Below, piece by piece: positions 44,683-53,324 of a DNA stretch of 64,000 nucleotides; the first letter of the stretch is position 1; each line of letters begins with the position of its first letter. The notes beneath the pieces were generated by a model. It did not search any database and had not been told where the DNA came from. It was given only the letters and a program-made list of their open reading frames with translations. Source of the DNA: Cyclobacteriaceae bacterium. Lineage in GTDB: Bacteria > Bacteroidota > Bacteroidia > Cytophagales > Cyclobacteriaceae. The position numbers were made by a program, and so were the translations under genes. The stretch is from positions 1-64,000 of the forward strand of contig JANQOR010000020.1 in the NCBI GenBank assembly GCA_028285685.1, in the 5' to 3' direction.

Positions 44683-47084
44683 TACCCTGAAAAATCAGTT
44701 AACTCCTCGAACGCTTCGTTATCGAAGCTAAAGGATGCTTCCCTCAATTTTTGCTTCCACTGCTTGATCGCAGGCGAATGCTCAGTGCCCCCCTCTTTCA
44801 ATACATCCTCTATTTTAGAAGATTTATAGATAGGGATCTTGCGGAGCTGTCTGGACAAATCTTTCAGAATATCCAATTCTTCACGAGTCAGGTTTGAGTT
44901 ATGGTCATTATGCGTAGCCGGCTTTACATCCGCCGCTTTACTGGCACTTGCCTCTAGGTCAAAGAAAAAGGTTGCTCCATTTCCAGGTTTGGACTGCACA
45001 CCTATTTTCCCTCCATGAGCCATTACAGCCATTTTGCAAAAGGTAAGGCCAAGCCCATTGGAGGTGGACATTCCAAATTTTTTCGGGTCAGACTGCCAGA
45101 ATTTCTCAAAAATATGTTCCTGGAGATCCTCAGGTATTCCTTTTCCGGTATCCTTCACGGAAATTTGAATTCGTTCCTCCTCCTCTTTTGAAGTGATGGT
45201 GAGTGTACCTCCCACAGGCATGTACTTGATCGCATTGGTATACAGGTTGACAAAGATCCTGACAAGAATATCTGCGTCGGCCTGTATCACATGTTCTGTC
45301 TCAATGAAATTTTCAAACTTGATGCTCTTGGCCATCATCAACAGTTCTACCTGGTATTTCGCCTGGGTTGCTAATTCAAAAAGGTGATGTACCCCTTTTT
45401 TCAGGTGCATCTTCGTCTCTTCAAATCGTTGCACGTCCAACATGTTGTTCACCATTTGCAACATCAGCTTGCCCGATTGTCCTACTTCCTGCCAGCTTTC
45501 AGTTTCCTCAGGCCGTTCCGATAGGGCGATGATGACGTTGAGAGGGTTTTTCATGTCATGGGCGATCATCTGGGCAAGCCCTTGTTTGTAGTTGGAAAGC
45601 TGTAGCATTTGTTCGTTCTTCTCCCGCAGTTCATCTGCCTGTCCCTGGATTTTCTCATTGGCCCGCTTCCGAGCCCGGTTGAAACGGAACAGCACAAATG
45701 AGACGAGCCCGAACATAGCTAGTCCACCGATCAATCCATTCCGGATCAATTCATTCCGATCAATCTCCGCCTCCAGTACCAATTCTTTCTCCCGTTGTGC
45801 TTGCTCAAGTTCCTTTTTTTCATTCTCGAAAGCATACCGATTTTCTAAGGTGGTGATGCTTTTGATTTTGTCTTCATTGAGCAAGCTGTCCTTAAGGCTG
45901 TGGTGCTGCTTGTTATAAGTATAGGCTTCTTGATATCGTCCCATGTCTGCGTAGAGCTCCGCAAGCGTTTTCAACCCAAAGGAATGTTGCTCCGGTTGAT
46001 TCTTCTCTTTGGCCAGGTCAATGCTTTCAAGCACCAAAGGCAACGCTAAATGGTACTCCTTCCGAAGTTGGTGCACACTGGCTACTCCTCTTATCAATTT
46101 GGGAAGCGCCACGTAGTTATCATTTCTCCGTGCCATGGCCAAGGCTTCCTGGTACCTGCTCATGGCCGAATCAATCTGCCCGGTATGGAAAAAATAGCGT
46201 CCTATGGTGTGGATCAGGTTGCCATTTGTCTTCCCCCTGGCATGATTCTTCAATGAGTCGGCCAATTTCAAATAGGGGTAGGCGTCCTCATACTGCTCCA
46301 GAGCCAGGAGGGCCATGCCGATGTTCAGGTTATTGCTTTTCAACCACAAGGTGGTGCTGGCATCAGGCTCCAGGGAGATAAAGATTTGGATGGACTGTTT
46401 ATACATATCAATAGCCTTAGGCAATTCATCCATGACAAAATACACGTTGGCCATTGATGAATGTATCTTGGCCATTTGCATGGAATCTCCCATGATTTTC
46501 CTGATCTCGTACGTTCTTTGGTAGTAGTCCAGGGCCTGGTAATAGTTGCTTTCTGCTCGGTAGTTTGTGGCAATGTAGTAATAGCACCACGCGATCCGAG
46601 GTTGATCGTTCGCCCGGACAAAGTACTCCAGCGACCTTTTTACCAATTGGGTAGAGGTATCCGTATTATTGAAGTAATGGGTATACAATGTGGCGATCAA
46701 AGCGGACGTCAATGCTTGTTTTAAAGAATCATCAAGTTGCTCATATAACTTCATTGCCTTCGTGTAATGCTTCAACGAGAGCTCATGTGTGCCCCTATAC
46801 TTAAATATCCGGCCTTTAGATTGATGTATATTGGCAAGTAGTCTATTGTCCCCTAATTCTTCCGCCATTGGGATCAATTCCGCAAAAACCTTCAATGCCT
46901 TTGTGCTATCCAGGACTAGATAGTATAGACCCTTTTCATACAGTGTGGAAGCCCTATCTTCCGGTGACAACTCTCCTAAAAGTACATTTTCAAGGCTATC
47001 AATTAACGATTGGTCTTCCCTGGTCCGCTGAGCATCGACAGCAGGGAAGGTCAGTAACAACAGGAGGCAGCTTATTCCTTTCAT
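44682..47084 (-). CDS. TPR-domain sensor histidine kinase
   Basis: An 800-residue exported-then-anchored kinase: signal peptide (MKGISCLLLLLTFPAVDAQ), periplasmic TPR array (about 40-410; e.g. ALDYYQRTYEIRKIMGDSMQMAKIHSS in part), one membrane helix (NGLIGGLAMFGLVSFVLFRF), coiled coil, HisKA H-box MIAHDMKNPLNVIIALSE, and HATPase with NAIKYMP, DTGKGIPEDLQEHIFEKFWQ and NGLGLTFCK. An about 75-residue charged tail of unclear role ends the protein. The start at 47084 provides the signal peptide; an upstream codon at 47168 is rejected. Cognate regulator is the overlapping gene. Confidence 0.88.
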   Translation of the reverse strand: MKGISCLLLLLTFPAVDAQRTREDQSLIDSLENVLLGELSPEDRASTLYEKGLYYLVLDSTKALKVFAELIPMAEELGDNRLLANIHQSKGRIFKYRGTHELSLKHYTKAMKLYEQLDDSLKQALTSALIATLYTHYFNNTDTSTQLVKRSLEYFVRANDQPRIAWCYYYIATNYRAESNYYQALDYYQRTYEIRKIMGDSMQMAKIHSSMANVYFVMDELPKAIDMYKQSIQIFISLEPDASTTLWLKSNNLNIGMALLALEQYEDAYPYLKLADSLKNHARGKTNGNLIHTIGRYFFHTGQIDSAMSRYQEALAMARRNDNYVALPKLIRGVASVHQLRKEYHLALPLVLESIDLAKEKNQPEQHSFGLKTLAELYADMGRYQEAYTYNKQHHSLKDSLLNEDKIKSITTLENRYAFENEKKELEQAQREKELVLEAEIDRNELIRNGLIGGLAMFGLVSFVLFRFNRARKRANEKIQGQADELREKNEQMLQLSNYKQGLAQMIAHDMKNPLNVIIALSERPEETESWQEVGQSGKLMLQMVNNMLDVQRFEETKMHLKKGVHHLFELATQAKYQVELLMMAKSIKFENFIETEHVIQADADILVRIFVNLYTNAIKYMPVGGTLTITSKEEEERIQISVKDTGKGIPEDLQEHIFEKFWQSDPKKFGMSTSNGLGLTFCKMAVMAHGGKIGVQSKPGNGATFFFDLEASASKAADVKPATHNDHNSNLTREELDILKDLSRQLRKIPIYKSSKIEDVLKEGGTEHSPAIKQWKQKLREASFSFDNEAFEELTDFSG

Positions 47085-47288
47085 GGTCCTAGGTAATTGA
47101 TGATTAGCTAAAGATAGCAGAAGCGGCGAAGATGCTGTAGTTGTACACCTATATTCCATTTTAGGCATCCCAAATGACTACTTGTGGCTTACCATAGGTA
47201 TACCTTAGAATGTATGCAGGGGTGCTGGCTGCCTGTAGAGATGTCCTCGGAAATGAAAGGAACAATTTCACCTTTTCTCATGGCTTAG

Positions 47289-48101
47289 CTACTCAGAGAA
47301 TTCTGCGGACACAAGATCATTTGTGGTCAACAATAGCTTGGAAAGAAACTCCTTTGGGTTCATGCCTGTCAATCTCCTGCACTCCCTGATGAAATGTGAT
47401 TGGTCGTAATATCCAAACTGCAATGCATCAATAAATCGATGGCCTTCACTTTTGTTCAGGTATTTGATAGAGTTTCCGAACCGAAGGATACTCACCAGTT
47501 TCTTTGGAGTCATTCCAAATGTCTTTTTGATGAGTCGCTCCAAACTCTTGACAGTTAGGTTATTTTCATTAGCAATATCTGAAATTTTCATGCGCTGATC
47601 TTTGGCTGAGGTCATTGACATCAATATCGACTCTACTTTAGCGTCAACACTTTCAAAATCGTTATTCTCTCTAATGATTGAATCAATAATTACAGCAGAG
47701 TTGTTGAACGATGAAAGATCAAATGTCTTGATCACTTCTAATCCCTGATCTCCAAAAAATTGATTGGCAGAAAAGCGCTCCCAGTCAGGGAACAAATGCT
47801 TAAAACTTGGTAAAGCCAGTACCTGGGGCTTCATTTTTATGTTCACACACTTTATCTCTTTAGGAACAAAATAGACACACAACTCACTTCCCATGGGAAA
47901 GATTCCTGATCTCCCCGAAGGCTTGAATACTTCTTTTCTAGGATCAAAAATCTCAAAGTGCCCGTCCAGCTTAATCCAACACTCAAGTGTACCAGTAGGC
48001 ACTGCCTTCACCAAAAGGGGTTCAGCGGCCTCAAAAAATTGGTAACGCTCAATGTATTTTTTTAAAACCTTATCTGTGGGTTCGACTTCTACAACTTTCA
48101 A
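47289..48101 (-). CDS. AraC-family transcriptional regulator
   Basis: A regulator of about 270 residues. The N-terminal part (PTDKVLKKYIERYQFFEA) is the DUF6597-like sensing domain common in Bacteroidota AraC proteins, and the C-terminal AraC double HTH shows KISDIANENNLTVKSLERLIKKTFG and RFIDALQFGYYDQSHFIRECRRLTGMNPKEFL. The start is uncertain: the frame stays open to 48179, but that would overlap the divergent gene start at 48170 and the palindrome at 48145-48160. TTG at 48101 (LKVVEVEPTD) leaves room for a promoter and is preferred. Confidence 0.8.
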   Translation of the reverse strand: MKVVEVEPTDKVLKKYIERYQFFEAAEPLLVKAVPTGTLECWIKLDGHFEIFDPRKEVFKPSGRSGIFPMGSELCVYFVPKEIKCVNIKMKPQVLALPSFKHLFPDWERFSANQFFGDQGLEVIKTFDLSSFNNSAVIIDSIIRENNDFESVDAKVESILMSMTSAKDQRMKISDIANENNLTVKSLERLIKKTFGMTPKKLVSILRFGNSIKYLNKSEGHRFIDALQFGYYDQSHFIRECRRLTGMNPKEFLSKLLLTTNDLVSAEFSE

Positions 48102-48144
48102 TTTTGTCCATTTTATACAATGATGCCTAAAAGTGGGCCAATAG

Positions 48145-48160
48145 TTTCGTCTAAACGAAA
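48145..48160. promoter_or_regulatory. Palindrome in the AraC / S41 peptidase divergent gap
   Basis: TTTCGT-CTAA-ACGAAA is a perfect 6-bp inverted repeat located nine bases before the S41 peptidase ATG at 48170 and upstream of the preferred AraC start. It is a candidate operator for the divergent pair. Confidence 0.4.
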
Positions 48161-48169
48161 ACATTGAAT

Positions 48170-49579
48170 ATGATCCCACGTATTTTCAAAAATATCTCTA
48201 TAGCCTTACTCCTGCTAGGTGCCTTCTCTTTTGACAACGCCACTTCTGCAATGAACAACCTTCGCACTCAGTCCTGCGATTGTTCGAAGACTTTTGAAGA
48301 GCTGATTGGCAAACTAGAATCAAACTACGTGGGCCTGGCCCTCATCACTGACACTGTAAGGTTAGCAAAGTACGATTCACTCAAGCGCACGTACTTGTCG
48401 AGCTCGAAGAACATTAGTGCGGATACATGCACACAGCATTTAGACGACTTTTTATCCTTCTTTGAGGATGGACACCTTTCTGTTTTTGAGTTTCCGAAAG
48501 CGGATTCTTTAACACTAGCCAGAACACATCGATTCTTACAGGATGAAGCCAGGGAATTGGCCGACATTGCTGAACTGGCCAAAGACTCGTCAGATGCAAT
48601 TGTTGGTTTATGGTCAGATGGAGCATCGATTTTCCGAATAGTAAAAAATCAATCCTATTTCGATGCATATGTTGTCAAAAGCAAGAGCTCCGATGCGATC
48701 ATTGGCAGTCTCAAACTCCGACTGACTAAAACGGGTAATGAATACCGAGGTAACTACTATCCTTACAACTTTAACGCGAGGTACCTGAGAGGTGGCATCT
48801 ATAAAGAAAACCGGGCCTTGAGGATGACGTCTCTGAAGTGGGATCGGGTTCACTCGGAAACAGACACATTGAGGAACATTAGGACGCCACGAATTAAAAA
48901 AATCGATGAGGAGAATACGCTCTTGACGCTCCCATCCTTTAGTGTTGACCGGCGGGATTTTCGTGCTTTTTTAAAGGAAAACGACAAACTATTGAAAAGT
49001 ACAAGTCATCTAATCATCGACATTCGCGGGAACGCAGGTGGTAATAGCATCTATTTTCCCTTGATCAGGTACTTTGCTACTCATGATATCAGGTCGAAGC
49101 AGGGATATGTATTGGCTTCAGATGACAATCGAACTTACTTTAAAAAGAGAATAGGCTTTGGTTACTCGAAAAGTTACTCTCCATTGCTAAAACGGATGAA
49201 GAAGAACGGAGAAGTAGTGGATGGCCCTAAATATCCAAATAGGAAGTTTAGTATGGCCATGAACAGCATATTTCGGGTATCCATCTTAATGGACGATGGT
49301 AGTGCCAGTGCCGCTGAGTCCTTTGTTCTTCATGCCAAGGGAGCCAGCTTTAAGGTCGCAACCTTTGGTTCTGCCTCCCGGGGCATGATTGATTTCACTA
49401 GCGTGAATTCATTGTTACTAAAAAACTCCGGTAATCAAAACATTTACTTTCGGTATCCGACCGGAACGCTTCATCAGGAGGTGATGGAAAATGGTTTCAA
49501 CAAAACAGGAATTCTCCCCGACAATCCAATCCCGGAGGGTGAAAATAAGATTCAATACATCATTGACTATTATCAGTAG
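48170..49579 (+). CDS. S41-family serine peptidase, exported
   Basis: A 469-residue tail-specific-protease-like protein with signal peptide (NISIALLLLGAFSFDNA). The S41 core shows LIIDIRGNAGGNSIYF (oxyanion/structural region) and DDGSASAAESFVLHAKG with the likely nucleophile Ser; PTGTLHQEV and GILPDNPI follow as in the family. A beta-rich insertion of about 120 residues (AIVGLWSDGASIF onward) separates the N-terminal helices from the core. There is no recognisable PDZ domain. Divergent from the AraC gene, which may control it. Confidence 0.8.
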   Translation: MIPRIFKNISIALLLLGAFSFDNATSAMNNLRTQSCDCSKTFEELIGKLESNYVGLALITDTVRLAKYDSLKRTYLSSSKNISADTCTQHLDDFLSFFEDGHLSVFEFPKADSLTLARTHRFLQDEARELADIAELAKDSSDAIVGLWSDGASIFRIVKNQSYFDAYVVKSKSSDAIIGSLKLRLTKTGNEYRGNYYPYNFNARYLRGGIYKENRALRMTSLKWDRVHSETDTLRNIRTPRIKKIDEENTLLTLPSFSVDRRDFRAFLKENDKLLKSTSHLIIDIRGNAGGNSIYFPLIRYFATHDIRSKQGYVLASDDNRTYFKKRIGFGYSKSYSPLLKRMKKNGEVVDGPKYPNRKFSMAMNSIFRVSILMDDGSASAAESFVLHAKGASFKVATFGSASRGMIDFTSVNSLLLKNSGNQNIYFRYPTGTLHQEVMENGFNKTGILPDNPIPEGENKIQYIIDYYQ

Positions 49580-49783
49580 TGGCTCGGAGACTTACCCTCA
49601 CGGGCAATTTTCCGAGCAAGAAAATTCTCACTTACGATTAGGTTTGGATTCACGAATCGTCCAGCTTCCGAGAGAGCCTCCTCTCCCATCTCCAAAATGA
49701 CTAGAAAGAACTCCTTGTGCAATCAGTTTTCAGATGAAATATTAAATTGAGATTTTCTTCGTTCTGTATTCGACCAACTCACC

Positions 49784-51730
49784 ATGTCCTTTTTTTCAAA
49801 AGCCTCACTACTCACCTTTTCTCTACTCACCTCCTACCATCAGAAGGTTCAAGCACAAGAAGGAGGCTTCAAATTGACCAATACTGAAATAGCCATCACC
49901 ATTGATTCGATCAATCGGAAGCTTGATGCTTTTTACGTTTTCCCGAAGGTTGCAGCAGAAATGGCAGCATACCTCAACGAAAGATTGAAAGCGAGCAACT
50001 ACGAATCATTATCCAATCCTCACGCATTCGCAGAGCAGCTAACCGCTGACCTACAATCCGTAAGTCATGACAAACATCTCAGGGTACTATTTAACCCGGA
50101 TCAAATTGAAGAACAACAAAACGATTCTGAGCAGGAACGCATCCAGCAACGGAAGCGATTATTTGAAGAAATGGAGCAGCAAAAATTTGGATTTGAGACG
50201 GTCAAGATGCTGGAAGGCCGGGTGGGTTATCTGGATTTGAGAGCGTTCATGGAAACGGAATTTGCGGCAGAAGCAGCCCATCGGGCGATGAGGCGCCTCA
50301 CAAACACGGACGCCATGATCATTGATCTTCGTGAGAACTCAGGCGGATCGCCAAGCATGATTCAACTCCTCTCCAGCTATTTCTTTGATCGTGAACCTGT
50401 ACACCTGAATAGTTTTTACTGGCGACCCTCTGAGGAAATCACGGAGACATGGACACTACTTAATGTTCCCGGAAAGCGCAGACCAGACATTGATCTGTAT
50501 ATTCTGACCAGCAACCGTACTTTTTCTGCCGCAGAAGAATTTGCTTACAATATGCAAAACTTAAGCCGGGCAACGCTTGTGGGAGAGACAACTGCTGGCG
50601 GCGCACATCCGGGCGGAATCGTAGCGGCTACAGACAAGTTTAGTGTATGGGTCCCACAAGGTCGAGCCATCAACCCCATCACAAAGACGAACTGGGAAGG
50701 AACCGGTGTAGTGCCCGATATCAAAGTAGCTGAGGAAGAGGCATTGTTAGTAGCGCATGTTAAAGCCCTTGAAAAATTCAAAGCAACTTCGACCGATCCC
50801 TCCTTGATCCACTCGCTCGAATATTCCATCAGGGAGCTCAAAAGTTCCCTCAAACTTGAACAGTCCAAATATGCAGACCTGCTCGTAGATGCAAGGTATG
50901 TCAAGTGGAACGATAAGCATGACACCTTTTACGGCACAAATTTTCTATTTGCTCTGGATACCGTTCTCAAGACCATTGATCCGAAGAAGGTACTTGGAAA
51001 CAACTACTATTACGTGACGCTACCGAGGGACAGCTATCTCATCGTTCGATTCACAGATAACTTCGTTGTTGATGTGCCGGGGCAAGCCGACCTTTTTATT
51101 GAGGAGATCGGCAGAACAGGTGATCGAGCCGCTATTTATATCAGCACAGATGGAATTACTTATGAAAAGCTAGGGATCGCGAGTGGTGGTATCACCAACG
51201 CCTTGGATTTGGCAGATATCAACTTTAAAGGAATCGTGAATTATGTAAAAATCATTGGGCTAGACCTGAACGGCTCTTCACCTGGTTTTGATGTTGCAAG
51301 GGTGTATGGCCTTCCTATCGCCAACATTGACAGGTATGTATCAGAGGATGAAATGATCGATTATCTAGAAGATCCTAATTCGCTTCAACGTAGAATACAC
51401 CTGTCCCCTATTGAATTCGACTTTGACAGCTATGACCTCAATCCGGAAGGAATAGTTTATCTGGATGACCTCATTAAAGTGCTCTTGGCATACCCAGAAT
51501 TAAAGCTTAAAATAGTTGGTCATACGGATAATATCGGCACCGAAGAGTTCAATGAAGCGTTGTCGAAAAAGCGGGCCAAGAGTGTTTACAACTACTTTGT
51601 TGACAAAGGTCTTCGTCCCTCCAATTTAACGTATGAAGGTCGAGGTACGAGAGAGCCACTCGCTCACAACGACAGCGAAAAGGGAAGAAGAAAGAATCGC
51701 CGTGTCGAAGTAATCAAGTTAGATAAGTAG
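49784..51730 (+). CDS. S41 peptidase fused to a discoidin-like domain and an OmpA C-terminal domain
   Basis: A 648-residue exported protein with three parts. Residues about 30-325 are an S41 peptidase of the IRBP-like kind: an N-terminal helical bundle, GRVGYLDLRAF, AMIIDLRENSGGSP and the nucleophile region NRTFSAAEEFAYNM (Ser about 247). Residues about 375-515 form a beta-sandwich with VLGNNYYYVTLPRDSYLIVRFTDN-type strands and YISTDGITYEKLG, like cell-surface discoidin-type domains. Residues about 545-648 are a complete OmpA peptidoglycan-binding domain (EFDFDSYDLNPEG, VGHTDNIGTEEFN, LSKKRAKSV, KGRRKNRRVEV). It would be held on peptidoglycan. The fusion is unusual. Confidence 0.88.
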   Translation: MSFFSKASLLTFSLLTSYHQKVQAQEGGFKLTNTEIAITIDSINRKLDAFYVFPKVAAEMAAYLNERLKASNYESLSNPHAFAEQLTADLQSVSHDKHLRVLFNPDQIEEQQNDSEQERIQQRKRLFEEMEQQKFGFETVKMLEGRVGYLDLRAFMETEFAAEAAHRAMRRLTNTDAMIIDLRENSGGSPSMIQLLSSYFFDREPVHLNSFYWRPSEEITETWTLLNVPGKRRPDIDLYILTSNRTFSAAEEFAYNMQNLSRATLVGETTAGGAHPGGIVAATDKFSVWVPQGRAINPITKTNWEGTGVVPDIKVAEEEALLVAHVKALEKFKATSTDPSLIHSLEYSIRELKSSLKLEQSKYADLLVDARYVKWNDKHDTFYGTNFLFALDTVLKTIDPKKVLGNNYYYVTLPRDSYLIVRFTDNFVVDVPGQADLFIEEIGRTGDRAAIYISTDGITYEKLGIASGGITNALDLADINFKGIVNYVKIIGLDLNGSSPGFDVARVYGLPIANIDRYVSEDEMIDYLEDPNSLQRRIHLSPIEFDFDSYDLNPEGIVYLDDLIKVLLAYPELKLKIVGHTDNIGTEEFNEALSKKRAKSVYNYFVDKGLRPSNLTYEGRGTREPLAHNDSEKGRRKNRRVEVIKLDK

Positions 51731-51745
51731 ACCAAAGAGCTCTTC

Positions 51746-51979
51746 TTACCTTAGTGCAATTCTATACCATAGCCGTTCGAGTCTCGCCTTAGTTCGCGCC
51801 GCATCACGTTCTCTCCATCTCTCTAATTTTAGGTTCCTGTCTTTATGCCTGAGTCTATTTCTTGTCTCAATATCATCACATTTAACGACTATGACATTTT
51901 GATCAGATTTGGAGTAAAAGTGACTCTTGCTGCATGAACACAGCAATAGCATCGTGAATAAAAAAATAGCGTGTTTCAT
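51746..51979 (-). CDS. Small basic lipoprotein
   Basis: A 77-residue protein starting MKHAIFLFTMLLLCSCSKSH, a lipoprotein signal with CSC. The mature part is short, with a KSDQNVIVVKCDDIETRNRL segment and a strongly basic helical tail rich in Arg (LERWRERDAARTKARLERLW). ATG at 51979 supplies the signal; the frame is open upstream to 52030. It converges on the S41-OmpA gene with 15 bases between stops. No family recognised. Confidence 0.55.
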   Translation of the reverse strand: MKHAIFLFTMLLLCSCSKSHFYSKSDQNVIVVKCDDIETRNRLRHKDRNLKLERWRERDAARTKARLERLWYRIALR

Positions 51980-52017
51980 ATTTTGAGTTTTCAGCCAATT
52001 AACGGCGGATCGCGGAC

Positions 52018-52077
52018 TTTGAGGTCTCACTGACGGAAATGAGACGTCTCATTTAAGAATAACGCTTGATGAGACGT
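52018..52077. promoter_or_regulatory. Cluster of TGAGACGTCTCA-type palindromes
   Basis: AAATGAGACGTCTCATTT at 52037-52054 is a perfect 18-base palindrome. A related TGAGGTCTCA palindrome lies at 52020-52029 and a half-site ATGAGACGT at 52069-52077. The cluster fills the gap between the membrane AraC gene's stop (52084) and the small lipoprotein's start (51979). The half-site can also pair with the palindrome's ACGTCTCAT arm to give a 9-bp hairpin in the transcript of the AraC gene. Confidence 0.55.
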
Positions 52078-52083
52078 ACGGCA

Positions 52084-53199
52084 CTAGCTGTTGGGTCGAA
52101 ATTCTCTTGGGGACTTACCCGTTAACTTTTTAAAGAACCTGTTGAAGGTAGCTTTTGAGTTAAATCCTGAATCGAATGCGATACTCAAAATTTTAAGGTG
52201 ATCGTATCTTGAATCCTCAAGCCTTTGCTTCACTTCCTCCACACGATATTCGTTGATAAAATAATAAAAGTTCTTCATTAAATGTTGGTTCAGTGCAGAG
52301 GAGATTTCTTTTTCACTTAGATGCGTTTTAGCACTAAGTGTTCTTAAGTCCAGGGAAGAATCAAGGTAGAGTTTTCTCTCGTCCATAGCCTCAGTCAATT
52401 TTTCAACAACCCTACCATGATCCACTTGATGACTTTCAGCATATTGGTTGCTCTCATTGATGGTTTGTGCTTGACTGAAGCCTGCAAATGCCATCCAGAA
52501 AATCGAGACTCCCATTACGAGATACATCAGGTCACGATATTGATATAACATGCCCTCGGAGGATTCGACTGTATAGTCGATGAGTTCCCTGAAATCGACC
52601 AACTTAAAAAGAGCGAGAACAGCAAAAAACCCAGCAAAAATGCGTACAAACCACTTTATCCAGTTCAGTTCCAAATCATCGGTCGTTGACAATTGATGTT
52701 GAATGGACCTTTGATAGATAAGCACACCTCTATGGGCATAAATCAGATAAATCAGCAGTGGTATCAAAGCATATGACCCCACAGCTTCTGTGAAATTGTG
52801 GAACTTCGGATATGGAAAAGTTCGACCGAAAACAAGGTGATATACACTATGTGTATAGTTGAGTATTACAAATGAGAAGTGCCACCAATGTGATTTATTA
52901 AATTCAAACGTGGGATCAATCAGGTGTTTGATATAGAAGTAAAAAGCTGGCCCAATCCAGTAAGTCAAAGTAAAAGGGAGCCAATGTAGCCAGGGGTAGG
53001 CATTGTAGAGGTTGAACTCAAGAATCAAGCCGATTGCCAGCGTAAAGCTCACGGACAAAAGCATGACCGAGAGAAATCGATTGGCCATTCGATTTTCCTT
53101 TTTCCGGAGAACAAACATGCCAAACATCAAACCATTGATTACCGCGGCGAAGTTGATAAGTTGAACCAGATTGACATTGTATGTAGGCATCCACGGCAA
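52084..53199 (-). CDS. Membrane-bound AraC-family regulator
   Basis: A 371-residue one-component regulator. About seven hydrophobic helices (residues 8-240), from LVQLINFAAVINGLMFGMFVL to LMYLVMGVSIFWMAFAGF, form the sensor part. The C-terminal AraC domain shows LDLRTLSAKTHLSEKEISSALNQ and LSIAFDSGFNSKATFNRFFKKLTGKSPREF. Start may be Met1 or Met4. It is transcribed toward the palindrome cluster at 52018-52077. Regulatory target unknown. Confidence 0.85.
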   Translation of the reverse strand: MPWMPTYNVNLVQLINFAAVINGLMFGMFVLRKKENRMANRFLSVMLLSVSFTLAIGLILEFNLYNAYPWLHWLPFTLTYWIGPAFYFYIKHLIDPTFEFNKSHWWHFSFVILNYTHSVYHLVFGRTFPYPKFHNFTEAVGSYALIPLLIYLIYAHRGVLIYQRSIQHQLSTTDDLELNWIKWFVRIFAGFFAVLALFKLVDFRELIDYTVESSEGMLYQYRDLMYLVMGVSIFWMAFAGFSQAQTINESNQYAESHQVDHGRVVEKLTEAMDERKLYLDSSLDLRTLSAKTHLSEKEISSALNQHLMKNFYYFINEYRVEEVKQRLEDSRYDHLKILSIAFDSGFNSKATFNRFFKKLTGKSPREFRPNS

Positions 53200-53324
53200 T
53201 CTACTTCATAAGATTGGATCAAAAAATACGCTAACCTGTGGTCTGCATGTCCTCTTTGCGTGAAGCACCATTGTAGCAAGGTTATCTTGCACACCATTTG
53301 AAACACGGACTCGTTACATTCCGA

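Noticed and set aside
45592..45918. Plus-strand frame rich in Ser and Phe
   Set aside because: Exact antisense of the histidine kinase coiled coil; composition is that of reversed coiled-coil codons.
49582..49617. GCTCGGA/TCCGAGC inverted repeat after the S41 peptidase gene
   Set aside because: Seven-base arms with a 22-base loop and no T tract on either strand; terminator status unsupported.
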